A program made the position numbers and the translations under genes. This document shows, piece by piece, positions 1 through 5,471 of a stretch of DNA of 5,471 nt. The stretch is taken from NCBI GenBank assembly GCA_018262385.1, contig JAGSPQ010000586.1, positions 1-5,471 on the forward strand, given 5' to 3'. Numbering within the stretch: the first letter of the stretch is position 1; every line of letters begins with the position of its first letter. Below the pieces are notes generated by a model. It worked only from the letters and a program-made list of their open reading frames with translations. It did no database searches and was not told the DNA's origin. The DNA comes from Myxococcaceae bacterium. GTDB lineage: Bacteria; Myxococcota; Myxococcia; Myxococcales; Myxococcaceae.

Positions 1-73
1 CGGGACGTGCGAAGGCACCACCTCGGGAAGCTGGCTCTCCAGGTCAAGCGAGCCTGAGCGCGGCTGCTGCGGG
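1..73. other. Left-edge stretch downstream of the kinase gene, no gene assignable
   Basis: Short segment after the kinase stop codon. On the minus strand one frame reads DLESQLPEVVPSHVP into the edge, with in-frame GTG codons that could start a downstream gene. On the plus strand one frame reads HHLGKLALQVKRA and ends in TGA at 55-57, which could instead be the end of a convergent gene. Both frames have GC-rich third positions, so composition does not decide between them. No hairpin followed by a T-run was seen, so no intrinsic terminator is called. Confidence 0.3.
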
Positions 74-1762
74 TCAGCCCAGCCCGGCGCGACGTTCCAG
101 CCGCGGCAGGGTGATGGTGAACACGGCGCCGCGGTCGGTGGGCGGGCCGAGCTCGAGCCGGCCGTTGTGTTCCTGGATGATGCGGGCGGCGATCGCCAGG
201 CCCAGCCCGGTGCCGGAGGCCTTGGTGGAGACGTACGGCTCGAACAGCCGGGCGCGGAGGTCGGCGGGAACTCCGGGCCCCTCGTCCTCCACCTCGATCA
301 CCGCCTCGTCCCCGGGACAGCGGACGGTGAGGGTGACCGCGCCGCCCTTGCCGGTGGCGGTCATCGCCTCCTCGGCGTTCTTGATCAGGTTCACCAGCAC
401 CTGGGTCAGCTGATCGCGATCGGCCTCGACCTGGGCTCCGGTCTCCAGCTTCGGCACGTAGGTGATCAGCGGCGAGCTGGCGCCGTCGATCGGATGAGGG
501 GCGTAGAGGGTGAGGATCTGCCGGCACAGCTCGGCGAGGTCGAGCTTCGCGAGCGTGGGCCGGGGCAGGCGGGCGAAGCGAGAGAACTCGTCGACGATCC
601 GCTTGAGCCGATCGACTTCTTCCAGCACCGCGACCGCGCTCTCCTTGAACAGCGCCTTGAACTGCGGGTTGTCCCTGTCGCTGGCGGCGATCAGCGTCTC
701 GAGCGACATCCGGATCGGCGTCAGCGGGTTCTTGATCTCGTGCGCGACCCGCCGCGCGACTTCCTGCCAGGCGGCGATCCGCTCGCTCGCCACCAGCTTG
801 TCGGTGGTGGCCTTGAGGTCGACCGTCATCTGGTTGAACGTCTGCACCAGCGCCTTCAGCTCGCCGGTCGCGCGCTCTTCGACTTTGACGTTCAGCTCGC
901 CCCCGGCGATCCGGCGGGCGGCGTCGGTGAGCGCCTCGACCGGGCGGGTGACCCGGCGCGAGAGGACGAAGCCCACCGCCACCGAGAGCAGCAGGCCGAG
1001 CGCGGCGAGGGCGAGGAACGCGCGGAGGACTTCCTCGCGGGTGGCGATCAGATCCGCGCGCGAGAAGTAGAGCCGGACCTCGGCGATCGGCGCCCACGAG
1101 AGGGTGCGCAGGGTGGTCGGCTCGGCGGCGGTGCCGGCGGTGCCCAGCTGCTGCGGGCCGCTCCAGACCTCGACCCTCGCTCCGGTCAGCCGCGAGAGCT
1201 GCTGGGCGAGCTGCGCGTCGAGCAGGCTGCCGCCCACCGCCCAGACCCGGGTGTCGCCGTAGTCGAGCGCGCGGGAAGTGACCAGCGCGGGGCGCGGATG
1301 AAGCCCGCTCTCGTCCCGCAGCTCGACCTGCACCGGGACCAGGGTGCGGTCGGCCTGGGTGGCGGCAAACAGCGCCTCGTCGAGATCTCCCAGCCGGGCG
1401 GGAAGGTGGCCGGACGAGAGCGTGCGGCCGTCGGCGTCGAACAGGCTCAGCACCGACAGCCCCCGCGGCACCATCAGCGCGCCGGCGGCCGAGGTGAGCG
1501 CGGGAGGCGGAGGCGTCTTCGCCGCGTCGCGGGCGGCGTCCTCGAGCGCGGGACTGGACGCGAGCTCGTCCATCGCGCGCTGCACGTCGGCGCCCAGGCG
1601 CTGCACCGTCGCGTCGACGGCGACCATCTGCTGGTCGATGCGCCGCTCCTGCTGCCGCTGCAGCAGCGCCGAGAGGTTTCGCAGCGCGATCGGCACCACC
1701 GCGGCGACCTGCAGCAGCGACAAGCCGACGAAAGCCACCGCCAGCGTGGTCCGCAGCCGCAT
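74..1762 (-). CDS. NtrY-type transmembrane sensor histidine kinase
   Basis: This is the sensor kinase of a two-component system, expected to autophosphorylate on histidine and pass the phosphate to a response regulator. It has 562 residues from the ATG at 1762. Domains in order: membrane segment about 8-27; extracytoplasmic sensor region about 28-246 with an initial coiled helix and strands such as LSVLSLFDADGRTLSSG (102-118), compatible with a Cache/PAS-like fold; membrane segment about 247-268; HAMP about 268-320; HisKA with RRVAHEIKNPLTPI, phospho-acceptor His341 (codon 742-740); HATPase with N-box NLIKNAEEAM (Asn458, Asn462), G1 box VEDEGPGVP (from 491), F-box LFEPY (506-510) and G2 box GTGLGLAI (517-524). 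All catalytic motifs are present. The AWQEVARRVAHEIKNPLTP segment is the NtrY hallmark. No PAS domain is evident between HAMP and HisKA, unlike classical NtrY, so nitrogen control should not be assumed. The start overlaps the preceding stop (TGATG). No response regulator is visible; it may lie beyond the left edge. Confidence 0.95.
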   Translation of the reverse strand: MRLRTTLAVAFVGLSLLQVAAVVPIALRNLSALLQRQQERRIDQQMVAVDATVQRLGADVQRAMDELASSPALEDAARDAAKTPPPPALTSAAGALMVPRGLSVLSLFDADGRTLSSGHLPARLGDLDEALFAATQADRTLVPVQVELRDESGLHPRPALVTSRALDYGDTRVWAVGGSLLDAQLAQQLSRLTGARVEVWSGPQQLGTAGTAAEPTTLRTLSWAPIAEVRLYFSRADLIATREEVLRAFLALAALGLLLSVAVGFVLSRRVTRPVEALTDAARRIAGGELNVKVEERATGELKALVQTFNQMTVDLKATTDKLVASERIAAWQEVARRVAHEIKNPLTPIRMSLETLIAASDRDNPQFKALFKESAVAVLEEVDRLKRIVDEFSRFARLPRPTLAKLDLAELCRQILTLYAPHPIDGASSPLITYVPKLETGAQVEADRDQLTQVLVNLIKNAEEAMTATGKGGAVTLTVRCPGDEAVIEVEDEGPGVPADLRARLFEPYVSTKASGTGLGLAIAARIIQEHNGRLELGPPTDRGAVFTITLPRLERRAGLG

Positions 1763-1774
1763 CAGTCCTGCCCC
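1760..1774 (-). promoter_or_regulatory. TGATG stop/start overlap with weak ribosome binding site
   Basis: The stop TGA (1764-1762) of the binding-protein-like gene shares its last base with the ATG (1762-1760) of the kinase gene. The purine-rich GGGGCAGGA at 1774-1766 lies inside the final codons of the upstream gene, only 3 nt from the ATG, so reinitiation by the same ribosome is likely the main way the kinase is translated. Confidence 0.7.
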
Positions 1775-3102
1775 AGGAAGACGGAGTCGAGCAGCGGCAG
1801 CCCCTGGGCGTCGGTCTTCAGGTTCTGCACGTCCTTCGACGACTGGATGCCGAGCGCCTGCGCGTAGAGCGGAATCAGCGGCAGCTCGCTCCACAGCTTC
1901 TCGGCGAGGGTCTGCGCGGCGTGGGCGCGGGCCTTGTCGTCGGCGATCGCCCCGAGCGCGATCAGGCTCGGGCCGAGCTGATCGTGCCGGCCGCCCAGCT
2001 CGAGCGCGAGGGCGATTGCCAGCGAGGGGGTCGGAGGCACCAGCACCGACTGGAGCACCAGGTCGAGCTCGGCCGACCTCTCGCGCAGCTGCGAGCGCGA
2101 CAGCGGCTTGAGCGCGATCCGGTAGCCCGAGGCGTGGAGCTTCACCTGCAGCCGTTCGGCGACCGCCCGGTGATCGACCAGCGCGGCGTCGTAGGCCAGG
2201 GTCAGCTCGCGCGGCGCCGCCAGCACAGCGGGCTTCGGCAGCCGCGCCGGATCCGCCATGCCCACCGCGAGCGGAGGCGGCAGCAGCTGCGGCATCGGGG
2301 CCGCCGGCGGCAGCACGAAGAAGCGGGTCAGATCCGTTCGCTCGATCGCCGACTCGAACGCCGCGCGGAAGCCGGGGCCGGCCTTGCCCGGGTTGAAGGC
2401 GAGGAAGGTGGCGTAGAGCAGGGCGCTGTCGTCCGCCGCCGTCCCCAGGCCGAGCGCGAGGTGGGTCTTGCGCTGCTGCAGCAGCCGCGCGGCAGTGCGG
2501 GCGTCGGTCGAACTGACGGTGAGCGCGTCTGTGAAAGGGCGGCCCTCGGGGAAGAAGACGTTCGCGGTGAAGACCTGGTTCACGAAGCGGTAGGGGCCGA
2601 CGCCGGGCGGGGCGAGCGCGGGGTGGCACAGCGCCCGCTCGAAGTCGGGGAACGGGAAGGCGAGGGTCAGCTCGGTCGCGGTGGCGCTCTTCAGCGGCGC
2701 GAGCAGGGCGCGGTAGGGGGAGGCGCTGGCGGCGATTCGGGTGAGGTGGGCGGCCAGCTCGGCGGCCGAGAGCTCGGGGCCGCTGGCGCGGGCGAGGCCC
2801 GGACGCAGCAGGGCGCGCAGGGTGGTCGGGGTCGGGCGGGACAGCTCGGTGGAGAGGACCGGGGTCACTGCTCCGGAGCGCTCGACCCGGCAGAGCGGGC
2901 GGTTGAGCAGAGAGACGAGCGTCGCCTCGATCGGGGTGTCGGCGAGGAGCGGATCGGTCTCGACCGCCCGGGCGGCGGCGCCGATCTTCAGGGTGCCCCC
3001 GTAGCGGGCGCGGGATCCGGCCGGGGCGGGGAGGGCGAGCAGCAGCAGCACGGACAGCAGCGCCCGCGTCCCTCGACTCCGCTCGGGAGATATTGGGGTC
3101 AC
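1762..3102 (-). CDS. Family 5 (oligopeptide-type) extracellular solute-binding protein-like, shortened
   Basis: The product has 446 residues. The GTG at 3102 is chosen over an upstream GTG at 3243 because it overlaps the previous stop as GTGA, has GGAGG 8 nt upstream, and gives a clean signal peptide: charged n-region (SPERSRGTR), hydrophobic core LLSVLLLLALPA, cleavage probably after APAGSRA. There is no lipobox cysteine, so it should be soluble or loosely bound. Family 5 landmarks are visible: YGGTLKIG at 34-41 after the signal peptide, GPYRFV at 169-174, FLAFNPG at 233-239 followed by an FESAIERTDL helix (249-258) where DppA/OppA-type proteins have their 'R-A-I-D-R' region, and LPLIPLY at 407-413 near the end. 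Known family members bind peptides, nickel or other small ligands for ABC importers and usually exceed 500 residues. This one is shorter and divergent in the middle. No permease or ATPase gene is adjacent. Instead the gene runs into a histidine kinase gene by TGATG, hinting at a sensing rather than an import role (inference). C71 and C159 are its only cysteines. Confidence 0.8.
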   Translation of the reverse strand: MTPISPERSRGTRALLSVLLLLALPAPAGSRARYGGTLKIGAAARAVETDPLLADTPIEATLVSLLNRPLCRVERSGAVTPVLSTELSRPTPTTLRALLRPGLARASGPELSAAELAAHLTRIAASASPYRALLAPLKSATATELTLAFPFPDFERALCHPALAPPGVGPYRFVNQVFTANVFFPEGRPFTDALTVSSTDARTAARLLQQRKTHLALGLGTAADDSALLYATFLAFNPGKAGPGFRAAFESAIERTDLTRFFVLPPAAPMPQLLPPPLAVGMADPARLPKPAVLAAPRELTLAYDAALVDHRAVAERLQVKLHASGYRIALKPLSRSQLRERSAELDLVLQSVLVPPTPSLAIALALELGGRHDQLGPSLIALGAIADDKARAHAAQTLAEKLWSELPLIPLYAQALGIQSSKDVQNLKTDAQGLPLLDSVFLGQD

Positions 3103-3115
3103 GGCGCGATCCTCC
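3099..3115 (-). promoter_or_regulatory. Ribosome binding site and GTGA stop/start overlap
   Basis: GGAGG at 3115-3111 lies 8 nt before the GTG at 3102-3100, and the TGA of the FG-GAP gene occupies 3101-3099. This fixes the start of the binding-protein-like gene and indicates translational coupling: ribosomes finishing the upstream gene can restart here. Confidence 0.8.
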
Positions 3116-4346
3116 GCGCGAGGTGCAGCTCGCCCGTGCCGTCGGCGAGCCAGGAGCCGAGCACCACTTCTTCCGCGCCGTCGCCGTCGAGATCTCCCGC
3201 CGCGGCGCAGAGCACCCTTCCGCGCGGAGTCGTGCCGGACCACACCGGCGTGCCCTCCGACAGCGATCCGGCTCGCGCGGCGAGCGCCTCCACCGCGGCG
3301 ATCGGGAGCACCTTCACTTCGTCGCCATCGGGGAAGGACCGCGCGGACGTCGCGAGCAGCTCGAAGCTCCCATCGCCATCGAGGTCGGCGATCACCGCCG
3401 CGCTCGGCGCCCCGGAGAAGACCGCGACGGGCGGGACTCCGCGGGTGATCGCTCCGGTGCCGTTGGCGAAGAGGAACAGCGAGCTGCCGCCGCGGCTGTT
3501 GGTGGTGGTCAGCGGAGCGGGCAGGGTGACCGGCTTGCCGAACCAGCTGGCCTCGGCGGCGAAGGCGTTGATTCCGGGCACCGCCTTGACCGTCACCCCG
3601 TCGAGCGCCAGCTCGTCGATCGGCCCGGCGGACTTGAGCGCTCCGGCCGCGAAGGTCAGCGCCTCGCCGTGGGCGCGCCGGCCCGAGAGCCAGGCGATGC
3701 GGCCAGGTTGGAGCGAGATCGCGCCGAAGGACTCGCGGGTCGGGCGGGCCGCGGGCGGCAGGCTGCGCAGATCCGCCCGGGCGATCGTCTTCCCATCCGC
3801 CGCCAGCACCAGCAGCTCGTCGTCGGTCAGCACCACGATCTCGCCCCGCTTGTCGCCGTCGAGATCCGCCACGGCAATCGCCGCCGGAGGAGCCGCGAGC
3901 CGGGCGAGCACGAGCGTCATCGCCTGCAGATCCGCGTCGACCGTCGCAGCCACTGCCGCCGCCGGCCCCGATCTCGTCGGCGTGCTCCCCGCCCAGAAGT
4001 TGACCCAGGTGGGCAGCACGTCTCCCCGGGCGACGAGGCGGGTGTTCTCGGCCGCCAGGCTCACCCGCACCAGCGAACGGAGATCTCTCTCGCGCGCCAG
4101 CCGCTCTGCCACCGCCGGGCTCGGCGCCTCGAGCACCACCGGCGAGAGCTTGCGCGCCGCGAGCTCGGCGGCGAGCAGGGAAGCAAACGCGCGGGCCAGC
4201 GCGGGGGTGGGGGCCTCGACGTGGATCGCGACTGGCGCTTCCGGGGTCGCGCGCGACGACTGCTCGGCCACCGCGCGCGCGAGCCGGGCCAGCGCAGGCT
4301 CGGGGTCGGCGGGGGCGGCGGTCAGCAGGAGGAGGACGAGCAGCAA
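3099..4346 (-). CDS. Secreted FG-GAP/VCBS-repeat protein with alpha/beta N-terminal region
   Basis: This protein is of unknown function and probably exported. With the TTG start at 4346 it has 415 residues. A hydrophobic leucine-rich stretch followed by TAAPA (residues 1-13) looks like a signal peptide core. Residues 38-150 read as alternating strands and helices (VAIHVE, a helix at about 49-66, VVLEA, a helix at about 77-92, VRVSL), somewhat like TolB-N/LpoB-type domains; this is inferred by eye only. Three calcium-loop motifs of FG-GAP/integrin-like type follow: DLDGDKRGE at 161-169, DLDGDGSFE at 321-329 and DLDGDGAEE at 385-393. The first and last are each followed by a hydrophobic strand (IVVL, VVLGSW), which suggests a partial beta-propeller. 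The wide gap between repeats 1 and 2 (about 150 residues) probably hides degenerate blades. The gene lies just behind the PBP1A gene and overlaps the next gene by 4 nt. The start is uncertain: no ATG is available, an in-frame GTG at 4457 would overlap the PBP gene by 97 nt, and TTG 4346 lacks a well-spaced Shine-Dalgarno sequence. Confidence 0.85.
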   Translation of the reverse strand: MLLVLLLLTAAPADPEPALARLARAVAEQSSRATPEAPVAIHVEAPTPALARAFASLLAAELAARKLSPVVLEAPSPAVAERLARERDLRSLVRVSLAAENTRLVARGDVLPTWVNFWAGSTPTRSGPAAAVAATVDADLQAMTLVLARLAAPPAAIAVADLDGDKRGEIVVLTDDELLVLAADGKTIARADLRSLPPAARPTRESFGAISLQPGRIAWLSGRRAHGEALTFAAGALKSAGPIDELALDGVTVKAVPGINAFAAEASWFGKPVTLPAPLTTTNSRGGSSLFLFANGTGAITRGVPPVAVFSGAPSAAVIADLDGDGSFELLATSARSFPDGDEVKVLPIAAVEALAARAGSLSEGTPVWSGTTPRGRVLCAAAGDLDGDGAEEVVLGSWLADGTGELHLARRIAP

Positions 4347-4375
4347 GGGCGGAGTGAAGGCTACTGCCGCTTCCC
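4344..4375 (-). promoter_or_regulatory. PBP1A / FG-GAP gene junction, unresolved translation start
   Basis: A Shine-Dalgarno-like GGGAAG sits at 4375-4370 inside the last codons of the PBP gene. At normal spacing downstream of it (5 nt) the reading frame of the FG-GAP gene shows GTA (4364-4362), not a standard start codon. The first usable start is TTG at 4346-4344, 23 nt from the GGGAAG. The gap is too short for a separate promoter, so transcription should come from upstream of the PBP gene. Confidence 0.45.
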
Positions 4376-5471
4376 GTCGTGGAGCAGGAACTCGTTCGGA
4401 TCCACCTGCCCCGGCGGCGGCGCGTCGGCGGTCGGTGCCGTACCCTCGAGGAACCACTCGGTGCGCCCCGGCACCGACTTGCCCGCCAGCAGCCCGCTGA
4501 CCGGATCGATTCGCTTCACCACCACTCCCTGCGGCGCCTCGAAGTCGCGCACCGGTAGGCCCTGGTGCGCGACCTTCATGAACTCCAGCCACACCGGCAG
4601 CGCGGCCTTCCCGCCGGTCTCTCCCGGCCCGAGCGGGGCGTGATCGTCGAACCCCACCCACGCCGACGCGACCAGCTCGGCGGTGTAGCCGCTGAACCAG
4701 GCGTCGCGGAACTCCTGCGCGGTGCCGGTCTTCCCGGCCGCGGGCCGGTCGAGCTCCCTCACCGCCGTCGCGGTGCCTTCCTCCACCACGCTGCGCATCA
4801 TCGAGGTGGTCAGGTACGCGACCGCCGGCGGCAGCGTCTCTTCGAACGCCGCGTGGTGCTCTTCGAGGACGAGGCCCTTGCTGTCGGCGACCTTCACCAG
4901 CATCACCGGCTCGGCGTATTTCCCCATCGACTGCAGCGTCGCGTAGGCGTTGGCGATCTCGAGCATCACCACCTCGCCGGTGCCGAGCGCGAGGGTCAGG
5001 TTGTCCGGCATCTGCGAGTGGATCCCCGCCTTCTGCGCGAAGTCGGTCACCGTCGCGGGAGTCAGCGCCTCGATCAGCCGCACCGAGACGGTGTTCTTCG
5101 ACTTGGTCAGCGCCTGCCGCAGGGTCATCGGCCCCTCGAAGCCGCCCTGCTCGTAGTTCTTCGGCTTCCACGACTTGCCGGTGTACGGATCGCGGATCGT
5201 CTCGGGCGCGTCGTTCACCACGCTCACCGTCGTGAAGCGGCCGCTGCCCACCGCCGCGCCATAGAGGAAGGGCTTGAACGACGAGCCCGGCTGCCGCCGC
5301 GCCTGGATCGCGCGATTGAAGGGCGAGATCCCGAAGTCGTAGCCGCCGACCATCGCCACCACCGAGCGATCGGCCGGGTTGATCGCCAGCAGCGCGCCCT
5401 GCACCGCCGGGGTCTGGGCGAGCGTGGCGGCGTCCCCCTTGCCCAGCCGGACCCGCACCAGCTCGCCCGGC
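4361..5471 (-). CDS. mrcA: Class A penicillin-binding protein (PBP1A family), C-terminal transpeptidase part, 5' end outside window
   Basis: Bifunctional class A PBPs polymerise glycan strands and cross-link stem peptides at the outer face of the inner membrane. Only the C-terminal 369 residues are here: the frame stays open to the right edge, so the GTG at 5458 is internal and the glycosyltransferase domain lies outside. Counting from that GTG codon, the penicillin-binding motifs are all intact: SxxK as SSFK at 59-62 (catalytic Ser59, codon 5284-5282) within RQPGSSFKPF, SxN as SKN at 120-122, and KTGTAQ starting at 243 (codon 4732-4730). The segment before the serine (LLAINPADRSVVAMVGGYDF) is the usual PBP1A lead-in. 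After the catalytic domain comes a typical tail with PVWLEFMK (289-296), a GVVVKRIDP strand (311-319) and a proline-rich end. It ends in TAG at 4363-4361, about 14 nt before the next gene, so it looks like an upstream gene of the operon. Family assignment is secure. The symbol mrcA (also ponA) is the family name, not proven orthology. Confidence 0.95.
   Translation of the reverse strand, partial: PGELVRVRLGKGDAATLAQTPAVQGALLAINPADRSVVAMVGGYDFGISPFNRAIQARRQPGSSFKPFLYGAAVGSGRFTTVSVVNDAPETIRDPYTGKSWKPKNYEQGGFEGPMTLRQALTKSKNTVSVRLIEALTPATVTDFAQKAGIHSQMPDNLTLALGTGEVVMLEIANAYATLQSMGKYAEPVMLVKVADSKGLVLEEHHAAFEETLPPAVAYLTTSMMRSVVEEGTATAVRELDRPAAGKTGTAQEFRDAWFSGYTAELVASAWVGFDDHAPLGPGETGGKAALPVWLEFMKVAHQGLPVRDFEAPQGVVVKRIDPVSGLLAGKSVPGRTEWFLEGTAPTADAPPPGQVDPNEFLLHDGKRQ

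Noticed and set aside
57..120. Possible terminator after the kinase gene
   Set aside because: Only short, imperfect GC inverted repeats were seen and there is no T-run on either strand, so no intrinsic terminator can be supported.
167..1867. Long plus-strand open frame antisense to the kinase gene
   Set aside because: The kinase frame has complete HAMP, HisKA and HATPase motifs. The plus-strand translation is arginine-, glycine- and histidine-rich without a domain and crosses the gene boundary at 1762.
1763..2629. In-frame extension of the kinase upstream of 1762
   Set aside because: It is arginine/proline-rich antisense-quality sequence overlapping the binding-protein-like gene. The ATG at 1762 gives a direct N-terminal membrane segment.
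3030..3066. GC-rich CAG-type triplet repetition
   Set aside because: It encodes the leucine-rich signal peptide core of the binding-protein-like gene on the minus strand, so the repetition is explained by Leu codons (CTG/CTC).
3103..3243. N-terminal extension of the binding-protein-like gene to a GTG at 3243
   Set aside because: The 47 extra residues are mostly arginine, overlap the FG-GAP gene's third repeat, and would bury the signal peptide. The GTGA start at 3102 has a good ribosome binding site.
1921..4500. Very long open frame on the plus strand (about 859 codons) across two minus-strand genes
   Set aside because: It is rich in R, G, A and Q with low-complexity runs and no recognisable domain, and it lies antisense to genes with clear motifs. 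In such GC-rich DNA stop codons are rare in every frame, so this is a shadow.
4347..5171. Upstream extension of the FG-GAP frame inside the PBP gene
   Set aside because: The extension is arginine/glycine/alanine-rich noise out of frame with the well-conserved PBP transpeptidase motifs. Only the part after about 4346 (or at most 4457) can be real.

Overview
The window is very GC-rich, with G or C in nearly all third codon positions, and the minus strand is almost fully coding. Four genes run right to left with essentially no intergenic DNA. Composition, the style of the PBP1A C-terminus and the NtrY-type kinase suggest a high-GC Myxococcota-like (former Deltaproteobacteria) bacterium or metagenome bin. 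This is an inference from sequence style, not a database result.

Layout, in transcription order on the minus strand: (1) 5471-4361, the C-terminal transpeptidase half of a class A penicillin-binding protein (PBP1A family), whose 5' end lies beyond the right edge. (2) After about 14 nt, 4346-3099, a secreted protein with an alpha/beta N-terminal region followed by three FG-GAP/VCBS-type DLDGD calcium-binding repeats. (3) Overlapping by GTGA, 3102-1762, a signal-peptide-bearing protein resembling a shortened family 5 (oligopeptide-type) solute-binding protein. (4) Overlapping by TGATG, 1762-74, a membrane sensor histidine kinase of NtrY type with a large extracytoplasmic domain, a HAMP domain and an intact HisKA/HATPase core. 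The last 73 nt (1-73) hold no gene that can be called firmly.

The overlaps mean the four genes are almost certainly co-transcribed, with 2-3 and 3-4 translationally coupled. Three of the four products act in the periplasm or on its membrane, and the fourth protein senses that compartment. A reasonable hypothesis is one envelope-related unit: a peptidoglycan synthase, a secreted putative partner, a binding-protein-like component and a kinase that reports the periplasmic state. No ABC permease or ATPase gene and no response regulator are visible inside the window. No RNA genes, mobile elements, CRISPR arrays or convincing terminators were seen.
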